This document shows positions 14,775-24,038 of a DNA stretch of 64,000 nt, piece by piece. Both the position numbers and the translations under genes were made by a program. The stretch comes from Darksidea phi. Taxonomy: Eukaryota; Ascomycota; Dothideomycetes; Pleosporales; Lentitheciaceae. How positions within the stretch are numbered: the stretch's first letter is position 1; each line of letters begins with the position of its first letter. The notes below the pieces were generated by a model. That model saw only the letters and a list, made by a program, of their open reading frames with translations, ran no database searches and was not told the DNA's origin. Where the stretch lies: contig JASJFT010000209.1 of assembly GCA_030770425.1 (NCBI GenBank), positions 1-64,000 on the forward strand, in the 5' to 3' direction.

Positions 14775-14935
14775 TATTATAGTAAGGAATTAAGATAAAT
14801 TACTATAAGAAAAATAAGTAAGAACTATAATTAATTATAATAGCTTTATATAAGAGTAGCTTATATAGAATAGAATATAATATAGTAGCTAGAAGTAGTT
14901 ATATAAGCTAATCTAATATAGAAGCTAGTCTAATA
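14775..14935 (-). repeat. LTR of copia B (right)
   Basis: Direct repeat of 9033-9190, ending GCTAGTCTAATA, followed by the target duplication CTTTA. Confidence 0.8.
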
Positions 14936-15432
14936 CTTTAGATATCTTATATTTTTATCTAATTTTAAATATCTTCGAATATTCTATATATTTAAAAAAT
15001 CTTTATAAAGAAATTTATAAAGTAGCTCCTCTATAATATTTAACTTTACTAAATAATAAGTAGATTCTTATTTTTTACTTAGATTTAATTTCTATATAGA
15101 GTAACTATCTTTTTACTTTCTTTTTAATTATTACTTCTAATTCGTTAGAACTAGAGGTGTAAAGAAGTATTAAATAAACCTCCTTTTAATTACTTATACT
15201 CTTTTTACTTACCTTTTTATTAACTCTTAATATTTTATACCCTTTTACTATTCTTTTAAAGTAGGGGGGTATATTAGACTAGCTTCTATACTAGGTTAGC
15301 TTATATAACTACTTTTAGCTACTATACTATATTCTATTCTATATAAGCTACTCTTATATAGAGCTATTATAATTAACTATAGTTCTTACTTCTTTCCCTT
15401 ATAGTGATTTACCCTAATCCCTCACTATAATA
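14936..15432 (+). mobile_element. Truncated copia B-family end in inverted orientation
   Basis: The reverse complement of this stretch aligns along 9033-9550: LTR at the outer edge (about 15275-15432) followed inward by the element's terminal internal sequence. It is therefore the 3' end of a second, oppositely oriented copy, truncated at 14936 where copia B inserted. It is visibly less RIP-mutated toward 15400 (it keeps ACCCTAATCCCTCACTATAA). It forms the left border of the normal-composition island. Confidence 0.75.
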
Positions 15433-16392
15433 ATAGGCGAAGAAAATTTCATTAGTTCAAATAATATTTCTTCGCCAGCGAAAGTAGTATATTATCGCGC
15501 TGACCTTTCGATAGTTTACCTCTCTAGTATACAGTTTATATCTGGGAGGATAACGGAAGGCTATATGGTAGAGAAATCATCCGTAGAAGCCTGTAGGATT
15601 GTACAGCCATATATAAGGCTGTGCAACACCCTTAGTCATACTTTTATTGTGGTTGAAGATCGCTCAGACTACGAGCGCCGAAACCTCCTTCCAGCATCCT
15701 GTGTAAATCACTTTTCAAATCTTTTCCGCTGCTGATGACAACGGCTATTACGGCGCACTCGACCACGACTTATACGGCGGCCGCGGTGTATACGGATGAT
15801 CACGACGGCCACAACGGCCACGACGGCTACGACGACCGTAGCGACTAGGGATAGGATGGTTGGGTCAATCATAACAACTACCCCGTGTATAAGGAGCGGC
15901 TAGCCTGATGTCGTGAGAACTTTCTCGACCGCTACGCGAAAACCGAAGAGGAGAGAAGCTAATGGATCCCAGCCTGGCCGTTTGAAGATAAGATATATCC
16001 GCCAAGTTCTCTATAAGCTTGGAATTATAGAACTGCATATTATGTCTCATCCTATCTATGCAAAATTGCGAGAGAAGTATCTTAAGATATATTCTACCCC
16101 GATAGCCTTTCGCCACCGGCATCTATTAAAACTGTTAGTATCTGCTCAGTTAACGCTAGTCCTTATTAGCGAATAGTTAGATGCCGACATATTCTGGTAT
16201 AAATACAAGTTCCACCGTAAGGTCAATCTCCCTTCCCTTTAATTTGCTTAAGAGTCTGTACTATTTAGAAGCTGATTTAGCTCTTGCCTTGGTACTGGCC
16301 GAATGCACTTTAGGAATCTTTCTCTGCATCAACAATTCCGCACGCTATGGATTGGCTTCGTCTTGTTTTACATCTAAAGCAGCAAGTCTGCT
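15433..16392. other. Intergenic, no supported gene
   Basis: Composition rises abruptly to normal at 15433. Short ORFs in several frames have no recognisable domain, no conserved-looking neighbours and no convincing start or splice signals. The only structure seen is the ACG/GAC-rich tract at 15735-15850. Confidence 0.6.
15735..15850 (+). repeat. Gly/His/Asp-coding low-complexity tract (GAC-GGC-CAC)
   Basis: Irregular triplet repetition of GACGGC, CACGAC and GGCTAC. In one plus frame it reads as Asp, His, Gly and Tyr codons ending in TAG near 15848. A frame change is needed near 15790. It resembles the Gly/His/Asp-rich tail of a small fungal protein, but no start or upstream domain could be linked, so a gene is not claimed. 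Confidence 0.4.
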
Positions 16393-16670
16393 TCAAAGCG
16401 TATGGTTGTAATAGATGAATTGCGCCCAGTTTAACGGCGAGTTCTGTTTCTTTACTTCAGCTGCCGTTATGCCTTCGCGCAGGGCAGCGGCAATGTTCTT
16501 GCTCTCTAGGCTAATAGCTCCTTATTAGACTGTAACTTGCAAGTGAGGCTTCTGTCTTGGACACGCTGCTTTTAAAAATAGGCCCGCTAAGTTAGCGCCA
16601 CCATCACGCTTTATCAAAGGAAGCTAAGTATTGACCAGCGTCTCAATACGGCTGTTCAGTAGTTAACTAT
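16393..16670 (-). pseudogene. RIP-mutated coding remnant downstream of the NLR
   Basis: A minus-strand frame runs through about 90 codons and ends at a true TGA (16393-16395). It includes segments such as RDGGANLAGLFLKAA and ESKNIAAALREGITAAEVK. The in-frame stops inside it (four seen, including an adjacent pair) are all TAA or TAG, the product expected from CAA or CAG by C-to-T change. The encoded family was not recognised. It sits just downstream of the NLR stop in the same orientation, so it may be the tail of an older neighbouring gene or of a former tandem duplicate. The upstream limit is approximate. Confidence 0.5.
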
Positions 16671-16720
16671 CGTATATTACAGCTTCTGTAGCTTGAAAGT
16701 GTCGGTCTTCAAGCACCGTG

Positions 16721-19700
16721 CTATTGAAATAACAATCTCTCCAGGGTGAGGGTTTCAATGTCAACTGGCTTCTCAAGGCTCGCAATCACTGCGATTAGCT
16801 TGGAGTACCGTTGACTTGACTGGCCGAAAACCGCCTCGACTCCCTCCAATGAACGCCTATACATCTCCCGGGCTTGCTCTGAACGCCCTGCAGACGCATA
16901 GAGCTGGCCAAGGTTCTCAAGGGTATCCAGCGCGGGCATGTAGGTCTTGGCCTGAATAACGCCCAATGACTTCTCGAATCCTTCCAGAGCCTGCTGGTAT
17001 CTCTGCTCAGCCTCTTCTAGCTTCCCTTGCTTCGTAGCAAGAAGGCCTAGGTTGCTGACTACCCTCAGCGTAGATATATGCCCGGGACCGAGGGCCTTCT
17101 TGAACCCTTGCAGTGCACGCTCAAACATCTGTCCAGCCTCAGCGAGCCTGTCTTGCTCCATGCGTAGCTCACCGAAGCTATTGACCAACTGAAGCGTCAA
17201 GGTATGCTCGGAGTGCAATGCTCTCTCAAATCCACTCATAGCTCGTTGATACATTTGCTCGGCCTCTTCAATATTACCTTTCTTTTTAGACAAATCGCCC
17301 AACTCGTAAACTGTTTCGAGTGTCCCAAGGTGGTCTGGTCCGAGCGTCTTTTCCCAGCCTCGCAGCGCTCGCTCGAGTATCTGCTCTGCCATCTCTAGCT
17401 TACCCTGGTTCTGGTAGAGGATACCTAGGCAGTTGACTATGCTGAGTGTTGACGTGTGGTCTGGTCCAAGCGCCTTCTCCTGGCCTCGCAGCGCTCGATT
17501 GTGCATCTGCTCTGCCATCTCTAGCTTGCCCTGGTACTGGTAGACTACGCCTAGATTGTTGATTGTCCGAAGTGTCTCAGCATGTTCTAATCCAAGGGCC
17601 TTCTCACGGCCTCGCAGCGCTCGATCGTACATCTGCTCTGCCATCTCTAGCTTGCCCTGGTCCCAGTAGACTAGGCCCAGGTTGTTGACCGTGCTGAGTG
17701 TCGACGTGTGTTCTAGTCCAAGTACCTTCTCCTGGCCTTGCAGCGCTCGATTGTACATCTGCTCTGCTGCATCTAGCTTGCCCTGGTACTGGTAGAGTGC
17801 GCCTAGATTGTTGATTGTCCCAAGTGTCTCAGTATGTTCTAATCCAAGGGCCTTCTCACGGCCTCGCAGCGCTCGATTGTACATCTGCTCTGCCATCTCT
17901 AGCTTGCCCTGGTTCTGGTAGAGGATGCCCAGGTTGTTGACCGTACTAAGTGTCTCAGTGTGGTCTGGTCTAAGCGCCTTCTCCTGGCCTCGCAGCGCTC
18001 GATCGTACATCTGCTCCGCCATCTCTAGCTTGCCCTGGTCCCAGTAGACTAGGCCCAGGTTGTTGACCGTGCTGAGTGTCTCAGTGTGTTCTAGTCCAAG
18101 TACCTTCTCCTTGCCTTGCAGCGCTCGATTGTATATCTGCTCTGCTGCATCTAGCTTGCCCTGGTCCCGGTAGACCAGGCCTAGGTTATTGACCATGGTG
18201 AGTGTCGACATGTGGTCCGGTCCGAGCGCCTTCTCCTGGCCTCGCAGCGCTCGATCGTACATCTGCTCCGCCATATTTAGCTTACCCTGGTCCCAGTAGA
18301 CCAGGCCCAGGTTGTTGACCGTGCTGAGTGTCGACATGTGGTCCGGTCCACGCGCCTTCTCCTTGCCTCGCAGCGCTCGATTACACACCTGCTCCGCCAT
18401 CTCTAGCTTACCCTGGTTCCTGTAGACCAGGCCCAGGTTGTTGACCGTGGTGAGTGTCGACATGTGGTCCGGTCCGAGCGCCTTCTCCTTGCCTCGCAGC
18501 GCTCGATTGTACATCTGCTCTGCCATCTCTAGCTTAGCTTGGTCGTTGTATAGATCGCCTAGTTTATGTAAAGCCCATTCCATACCGTCTATATCGGCTA
18601 CACCCTTCAAGGCAAATGTACAACATTTTGTTGCATGTCCGAGTAGCCGCCGCTGTAATATTGAAGAATGGCGGACCTCTACTTTCGGTATGTGCGAACC
18701 TACACAGTCCAAAGCTATTTTAGCCATCTGAAGGTTCCAGTCCTGATTTAAAACGTGTATTGTCCATGAGTGAACGCACCCATGCATGCTGTAACCCTTT
18801 GATTCTGGCCCGGTTTCCTCGAATAACGTATCGGCTTCTGCTAACCCGTGATCACATATCAACCTCACTGCGGTAGTGAACTCGAGTTCGTCTTTCGTGA
18901 GTTGACGCAGCCATTCCGGACCGTCGGAACAATCTTTCAAGAGCTCGAACCAGAGGTCCTGGTTATTAAAGTAAGCCCATAGCTCGAGGAGACGCGCCGA
19001 AAGCTCGTTCCGCTGCTTAATATGGTCGAACGACAGTTGCCATGTCGTATATAGCGCCCGGTCTTCGTAGGATTCTAGCTCCGGGCTTGTCTGTAATAGC
19101 CGCAGCCATTTTTCCTTATAGAGGCGAAGATAATCCGCTAAACCTGTTGCGGCCTGGCTCAAGTAGGCTCCTGCGGTGGCCAGTGCTAGAGGGAGACCAT
19201 CTAGCTCTTTACCAAGCGCTGCAGCATCGTCATCTACAGAATTTAGTATTTTTAATATTCGGATAGAGTTGGAGAGAGACTACCTTCAGGTGTGATATTC
19301 CTCCCGGACGAATCCGAGAGAATCCTAAGGCCGTCAACCAGGTTCCTAAGCTTTTGAATTGGAATCTGACGGCCAAGCTTTACAGCTGCAAGCCTAGTTG
19401 TAATGAGAACCGAGCCATGGTAGGCTTCCGGAAGAAAACGATGGATGTCAACCACAGTGGGGTTAGTGACCCCTGGCAGCTTTGGATTGTCGTAGTTGTC
19501 GAAGACCATGAGCCACCGAGTATTCTTTGGCTGATCGAGCCAGCGGTTGACCGCTCGCACCACTTTGTCCAGATCCTTCTCTTCGTCGAGACCACCTAGC
19601 CCGCTCGATGGGCAGTCGGTTGCAATCCTTCTCGCCGCTCTAGCAAAACTCTGCTTGACCGAGTCTCTGTCTTTGATGTCGAACCAGAAAATGGCGGAGA

Positions 19701-21377
19701 AGTCTGCTCGGTGCCGGACAGCGTATGCGATCGCAAGCTGCGTCTTACCTATTCCGCCGAGACCGTGAAGAGTGACTGTCCGACGACCGTCACCGGAGCG
19801 AAGAACTTGGTCCATCTGGGCTAGCTCCTCTTCTCTCGCTACGAAGTACTCAGTCCTTGCCACTCCAGAAAGGCTGAAAACGACTGAAAAGGCTTCATTG
19901 TCACTTTTTTCTGGCCACGCGTCAACATAAAATAGCTAGTCTCGCATTGTGCTAGTGGTCTATGTACTTACTCTGACTTCGAGCTAGTACAAGTTTATGG
20001 GCGGCCTCAACTATCGACTGAACAGCCTCCGCAACAATCTGGAAATCTTCTTCAGTGGGGCTGCCGAATTTATTCATATTGAAGTGTGTCCGCGAGAGGG
20101 AGTGTTTGCTGGTCGCATCAGAGAGATCAAGACAGCCAGAGCCCTCGCTGACCACAAATCGCTGCAGTAGTAGTCAGCTTGGAAGAACACACAGGACGCT
20201 GACGACTGTACCGTTCGATCTTTTCCACCCACAATCTTTCCGACGTTGCTCGATTTTAGCTCATAAAAGCACGCCACCTGGGTCTTGTTGGCATTTCGTC
20301 GTGCTTTGCCGAACTGGTCGACTAGGTCTTGAAGGAACTCATTTTCCGGCTCCAGGATCCTCAGTATCTCCGGCTGGATGTCGTCGTCGTAATATTCGCT
20401 CCGGGCCGCTGCGAGCATCTCCGCCTGGCTCATTCCTCCAGCTCCTCTGAACGGCGTGCCGAAGAAGATCAGGCCAGTCGTGGACAGGAATAAGCCGGGC
20501 CATTCGTCTTCGTGGGCTCGAGCATCGAGAAGAGCCTTTCCAGCGTCAGTCTACGACATCTGATCCAACGGAGCCTACTCACCTTTAGTACGACCAACCC
20601 GCCAAAACAATGCGCGATGAAAATGAGCGGTCGGGACGGGAACTCCTGGAAGCAATCTACGAGTCAGCAGTGTTGAGAGACACTTGGCAGACAGTCTTGC
20701 ACCTTTCTGCTCCGCTTCAGTGCAGAGAGCAATCGCTGTGCAACTGTAGATGTCCTCTGCCGCATCGCGCCTTCGCCGAACCAATGCGACTGGTATCCGT
20801 ATCGCATAATCCGGGCATTCGGCGCCAACGCTGGCAGCATATCTTCCTGGACGAGCCAGTTGACCCATTGTGTGGTGTCGTTCGTGCCGACATTTTTGCA
20901 CCAACTGTCGTCCGGATGGGCTCCGATGCCGTGGATGGCAACAATGCTGCGCCGTGTGAGTAGACTCGCGGGCAGGCGTGCGGTTCGGAGCGGAACGTAC
21001 TCAACGGTCTGAGGTGGGTCTTGAGGTGGGTCTTCCGGTGGGGCTCGGGGCTCAAGAAGCACCTTGAGGCCGATCTCTTCGTCTGTCACTGGTCGGACCT
21101 GCCCGCGTCAGTCTTGGCGCGCTCCAAACCTTCGCGCCGCCTGAGCACTTACCATCGTTTGTCAGAAACGCTCCTTCGTATACCGGAGGGTAGAGGTAGG
21201 AGGGGAGGATGTGGAAAATGCGGTGCGAGGCATCAGGCTGAGACGCCAAGAGAAGGTTGCGGGGTCTGCCTGCACGGACACAGCCGGATGGGGGCCAGGC
21301 TGAGAAATTGAAGCTTCTGCCTTCTATATTGGATACTGCTGTGCTCAAGCATATAGCACACTACCTACTGCCACCAT
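16721..21377 (-). CDS. Fungal NLR (STAND): alpha/beta-hydrolase - NB-ARC - TPR
   Basis: Spliced model on the minus strand: 21377-21365 (tentative), 21299-21153, 21088-20703, 20645-20583, 20535-20212, 20161-19972, 19910-19284, 19233-16721; about 1420 residues. Most introns (47-64 bp) show GT..AG with a CTGAC-like branch site, and the frame stays open throughout. The N-terminal third is an alpha/beta-hydrolase (IVAIHGIGAHPDDSW; nucleophile elbow IAHCFGGLVV, then FFGTPFRGAGG). The NB-ARC follows with P-loop GLGGIGKT, Walker B LMVFDNYD, GSVLITTR and GLPLA. The C-terminal half is about 14 TPRs of 42 residues, units 1-10 nearly identical. Proteins of this build are intracellular sensors in fungal non-self recognition and programmed cell death; that role here is inferred. 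The start is unresolved: the first long frame (21348-21153) has no in-frame ATG. A 65-bp intron (21364-21300) would join it to an ATG at 21377. The gene appears intact although RIP tracts flank the island. Confidence 0.88.
16850..18595 (-). repeat. TPR-coding 126-bp tandem repeat inside the NLR
   Basis: About 14 consecutive 42-codon units. Each has the pattern TL..VNNLG.LY..QGKLE.AEQMY.RAL.G.EK.LG..H. Units 1-10 (about 17290-18595) are highly similar at DNA level, with variation concentrated at a few codons: those after NNLG.(V/L)Y, and the RG/QG, GPDH/GLEH and TE/TS/MS positions. Units 11-14 are older and more divergent. Such high internal conservation is typical of fast-evolving fungal NLR repeat domains, where units are exchanged or gained and lost. 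Confidence 0.9.
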
Positions 21378-21678
21378 GCTACCGTTTTCCAAGCCCAATC
21401 AGCTAGTACGCGACCCAGAACTCGACAGAACTACAGAACCTGAACAGGCGATCGTGCCAGGCCAGCCGCTACTCGCACTCCGCGACAGCCGGCTATTCGG
21501 CCCAGTTGTCTTTATCTTTGCGATACTCTCTATCATACTCAACTCGATGCAAGTGGAGCTAGCTGTAGAGCAGTTGACGGCCGCGCAGTGGAGGTCATTC
21601 TGGATGGCATCGCGTTGGTTCAGCATCCTTAGCCTAGGGGGAGCGGGCATCATCGCGACATGGCTTGCTCTTCTTTAG
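21376..21678 (+). CDS. Small two-transmembrane protein, hypothetical
   Basis: Intronless 100-residue ORF with an ATG in a good Kozak setting (GCCACCATGC). About 40 polar residues are followed by two hydrophobic stretches: residues about 42-62 (VVFIFAILSIILNSMQ) and 81-100 (FSILSLGGAGIIATWLALL). A short amphipathic link with VELAVEQL and WRSFWMASRW joins them. The chain ends within the second hydrophobic segment. I do not recognise the family. Its ATG (21376-21378) overlaps, on the other strand, the candidate ATG of the NLR (21377-21375) in the palindrome CATG, so either the transcripts overlap at their 5' ends or one of the two starts is wrong. The topology suggests a membrane protein; any link to the NLR is inference from position. 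Confidence 0.5.
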   Translation: MLPFSKPNQLVRDPELDRTTEPEQAIVPGQPLLALRDSRLFGPVVFIFAILSIILNSMQVELAVEQLTAAQWRSFWMASRWFSILSLGGAGIIATWLALL

Positions 21679-22438
21679 CTTTAGGTATTTCTCGACGAGT
21701 GGCTATATACCATACGACGCAGACCGGGAAAGAGATAGATATACCACGGCCGGCCGCCCTACTAGGTGCATTCGCGACGTGGCCTTTTTCGAGCCCAATG
21801 CCAAGCCGGAACTTCTGCGGCGCCCAACCGCGGGCACGTGACAGGAGCGCCATATAAGGCTTGGCTCTGCTTGACTCGTACATTCGACCACACCCTCGCT
21901 CTCGAAAACACGACAACAGCGAGAACCGCGATTTTTTGGAATCAACGCACCACATCGCACGTAAAGCAGTCCACAAAAGAGCTATCGTTGATGCGGGGAG
22001 GCTGGAGCAGGGAGCGAGAAAGAGTGTTAATTAAGGCTTCGCTTGGAGAGCCATAAGCTCGATGAAATGGTGTGTACCTGGATATTGTCTCCTAGATATG
22101 CCTACTTAGCATACGTCATATCTAAGTCGAACTTCAAAAACTTTCCTTAACCTGATTTTTGCCTGGTTTGACATGCGCTCATCACCCGCTGCAGCTTCAT
22201 TCGTCAGCCACGATCAGATAATAAAGCGCAGGCGGCTTCATTAGGAGACCCCGAGCAGGTGAGTGCCAGTAAATAACACGGGTGGATCGATCATGCTAGC
22301 ATATTGACTTTATAGGATACCTTTATCTAGGATTCTAAAATACCACGACAGTAGGAAGTCGATGCTAGCCCTATAGCGATTGTGGCGCGCATAAGTTAAC
22401 CCGGCATTGACATCTATCTTTCAGAATATGACGCTGTT
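21679..22438. other. Intergenic, no supported gene
   Basis: Short ORFs on both strands here lack domains or credible starts. A stretch at about 22097-22113 (ACTTAGCATACGTC) resembles the terminal sequence of the MITE at 24060-24075 (CTTAGTATACACGT). It could be the eroded end of the transposon whose transposase tail lies at 22439-22905, but this is weak. Confidence 0.5.
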
Positions 22439-22905
22439 CTAGTACATTTTCGCTAGCGGTGCCTTCCACGGCACATCCGTGGCTTCCGCTGCCTTGCCTT
22501 CGCTCACTCTCGCAACTTTGGGATGCGGTACTGATGGACCGGCCTTAATATCTTGCGGATCTGCCTCTGCTTCCAGCGCGGTACCTTTACGCTTCTGGTT
22601 ACGCTTCCCTTTACCTTTAGCTTCTTTAGTAGCGTCCTTTTTAGCGCGCTTTGCCTATAGGTCCTAAAGATTCTTATAATATAATACTCTACTAGACCCC
22701 TTCGCTAATATATCTAACTTAGTTAATCGTCGAGTCTTAGCTTCGTTATTAGTTACTATTATATTTTATTCCAGCGTTACTCTCGCCGCCTATCGAATTC
22801 GGCTGGCTAAGGAACTATTCCTAGTTCTACTTAACGACGTACTAGAAGTACTTAGTTATCGTAAGAAACCCCTTAATTCGATCGTCTAGATATTATCTAG
22901 TTAGT
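22439..22905 (-). pseudogene. Pogo/Fot-type (Tc1/mariner superfamily) transposase C-terminal remnant
   Basis: Minus-strand frame ends at TAG 22439-22441 with WKAPLAKMY. Upstream it reads the basic, Lys-rich region AKRAKKDATKEAKGKGKR, the PHPKVARVSEG segment and, further in, KTRRLTKLDILAKGSSRVL. That layout (a polar linker, a K/R-rich region, then a short conserved end) is typical of the C-terminus of fungal DDE transposases of the pogo/Fot group. Internal stops in this frame are TAG or TAA where Gln is plausible, for example both stops in LQDLQAKR. The DDE catalytic part is absent: upstream sequence belongs to an aldo-keto reductase remnant. Identification rests on remembered family pattern, not a search. 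Confidence 0.6.
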
Positions 22906-22919
22906 CGATAAAGGTAAAA

Positions 22920-23265
22920 GAAACGAAACGAGACTTTAGCCTTACTAAAAATATTAAACCCTCCAGTTTCAAGAGGGTGGCTACGTCCGGAGCATAGGGG
23001 TAGAAGACGTTAATACGCTGATCTTTCCCGAATTATAGGGCCTCTTAACTTTCCGCAACGGACTTGGCGATTTTTTCAGGTTCAAGAGCACTCTAGATAC
23101 CAGAAATACTAACGAGGACCTTGGTATTAATGACAAATCCAAGTCGTACTACTCCGGCCTATCCAAGAAGACGCTGTAGAGCTCCGATGTCTATAGGCGG
23201 ATACAAGCTAGCTATATCGAGTCGGCCTACGCCTACTTCCTTAAGCGTTTGTAATAGCTCTACTA
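22920..23265 (-). pseudogene. Aldo-keto reductase (AKR7/aflatoxin-aldehyde-reductase-like) remnant
   Basis: Minus-strand frame from about 23265 reads VELLQTLKEVGVGRLD, then SLYPPIDIGALQRLLG, AGVVRLGFVINTKVLV, SALEPEKIAKSVAES, and RINVFYPYAPDVATLL. This follows the order of the N-terminal half of NADPH-dependent aldo-keto reductases of the AKR7 type. Four in-frame stops are TAG, TAG, TAA and TAA, each where Gln fits, matching C-to-T RIP. After DVATLL the frame shifts by one (continuing as TGGFNIFSKAKVSF) and the catalytic C-terminal half is missing. The 5' end abuts the kinase remnant at about 23265. Broken and not expected to be functional. Confidence 0.7.
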
Positions 23266-23629
23266 CTATATCTTCTGTTGAATGTTATACGCCTTGAATG
23301 TTAGCGGGCGGATCCGTATATAGAATCTAGCCTTCGATATTAGTATACTACTGATTCGGTTAAAATCGAGTTAGAAAAGTTAGAATAGAATTTTTATAAA
23401 CTACTTATAGAGGACCTTGACGGTGTTATTACTAACGTCCTCTCTGATGAGTCTGAAGTGTTACTTGGCGTCAGGGTTACTTAGAAGGCCATCGAGAGAC
23501 ACGCCTTTGATAAAGTCCATCATAATAAATAGACCTATACCTAGCGAGTTTTCGGCAGTAGGACCCCAATACTTGATTTCCGGAATAGGAATAACGTGTA
23601 TACTAAGCGAGCGGCGCACGCCAAAACAT

Positions 23630-23663
23630 GTCACGGCCCGTTCGCTAGGGAACGGGCCGTGAC
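23630..23663. repeat. Internal hairpin in left MITE arm
   Basis: GTCACGGCCCGTTC, a six-base loop GCTAGG, then GAACGGGCCGTGAC: a perfect 14-bp stem nested inside the terminal repeat. Its counterpart in the other arm is at 24007-24038. Confidence 0.85.
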
Positions 23664-24006
23664 AAAACACACCAAAAACCCCGAATTTTAATCCGAAATA
23701 TCTTAACAACTACTATATAATAATTTCTAAAAATTTGAATATAAGCTTCTATATATATAATATAGCATCTATTAAGATATTAGAGCGTGCAGTCTAGTAG
23801 TTATTAAAATATTTAGGGATATAGAGTTTAGGGGCTAAAAAATTAGCTACTTCTAAATATCTCTATAACTACTAGGCTGCACGCTCTAATATTTTAATAG
23901 GTACTATATTATATATATATAAGCTCATATTCAAATTTTTAGATATTATTATATAGTAGTTGTTGAGATATTTAGGATTAAAATTCGGGGTTTTTGGTAT
24001 GTTTTA

Positions 24007-24038
24007 TCACGGCCCGTTCCCTAGGGAACGGGCCGTGA
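24007..24038. repeat. Internal perfect palindrome in right MITE arm
   Basis: A 32-bp perfect palindrome centred on CCCTAGGG, with half-site TCACGGCCCGTTCC. It differs from the left-arm hairpin (GCTAGG loop) by base changes in the centre only. Confidence 0.85.

Larger units (their letters stand above)
9033..14935 (-). mobile_element. Ty1/copia element, minus strand, RIP-inactivated (copia B)
   Basis: Bounded by direct repeats 9033-9190 and 14775-14935 and by a perfect 5-bp target duplication CTTTA (9028-9032 and 14936-14940). Coding potential is on the minus strand. Around 10870-10960 the reverse complement reads SLIIFFYIDNIIVLI, the copia RT core, where active elements have the YVDDI motif; the second Asp is Asn, consistent with RIP. 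No uninterrupted frame survives. The element lies between element D on the left and an inverted truncated relative of itself on the right. Confidence 0.85.

Noticed and set aside
9033..15432. A DNA transposon with about 500-bp terminal inverted repeats
   Set aside because: A direct copy of the terminal sequence (14775-14935) with CTTTA duplication and a copia RT inside show an LTR element abutting an inverted relative.
19252..19283. Premature end of the NLR NB-ARC ORF, suggesting a split or broken gene
   Set aside because: The tail after Pro-Glu is a 50-bp intron (19283-19234) with GT..AG and TACTAAAT branch site; splicing gives a continuous NB-ARC with GLPLA.
20055..20963. Plus-strand ORFs of 117-131 codons opposite the NLR
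   Set aside because: They are antisense shadows of NLR exons with no domain content.
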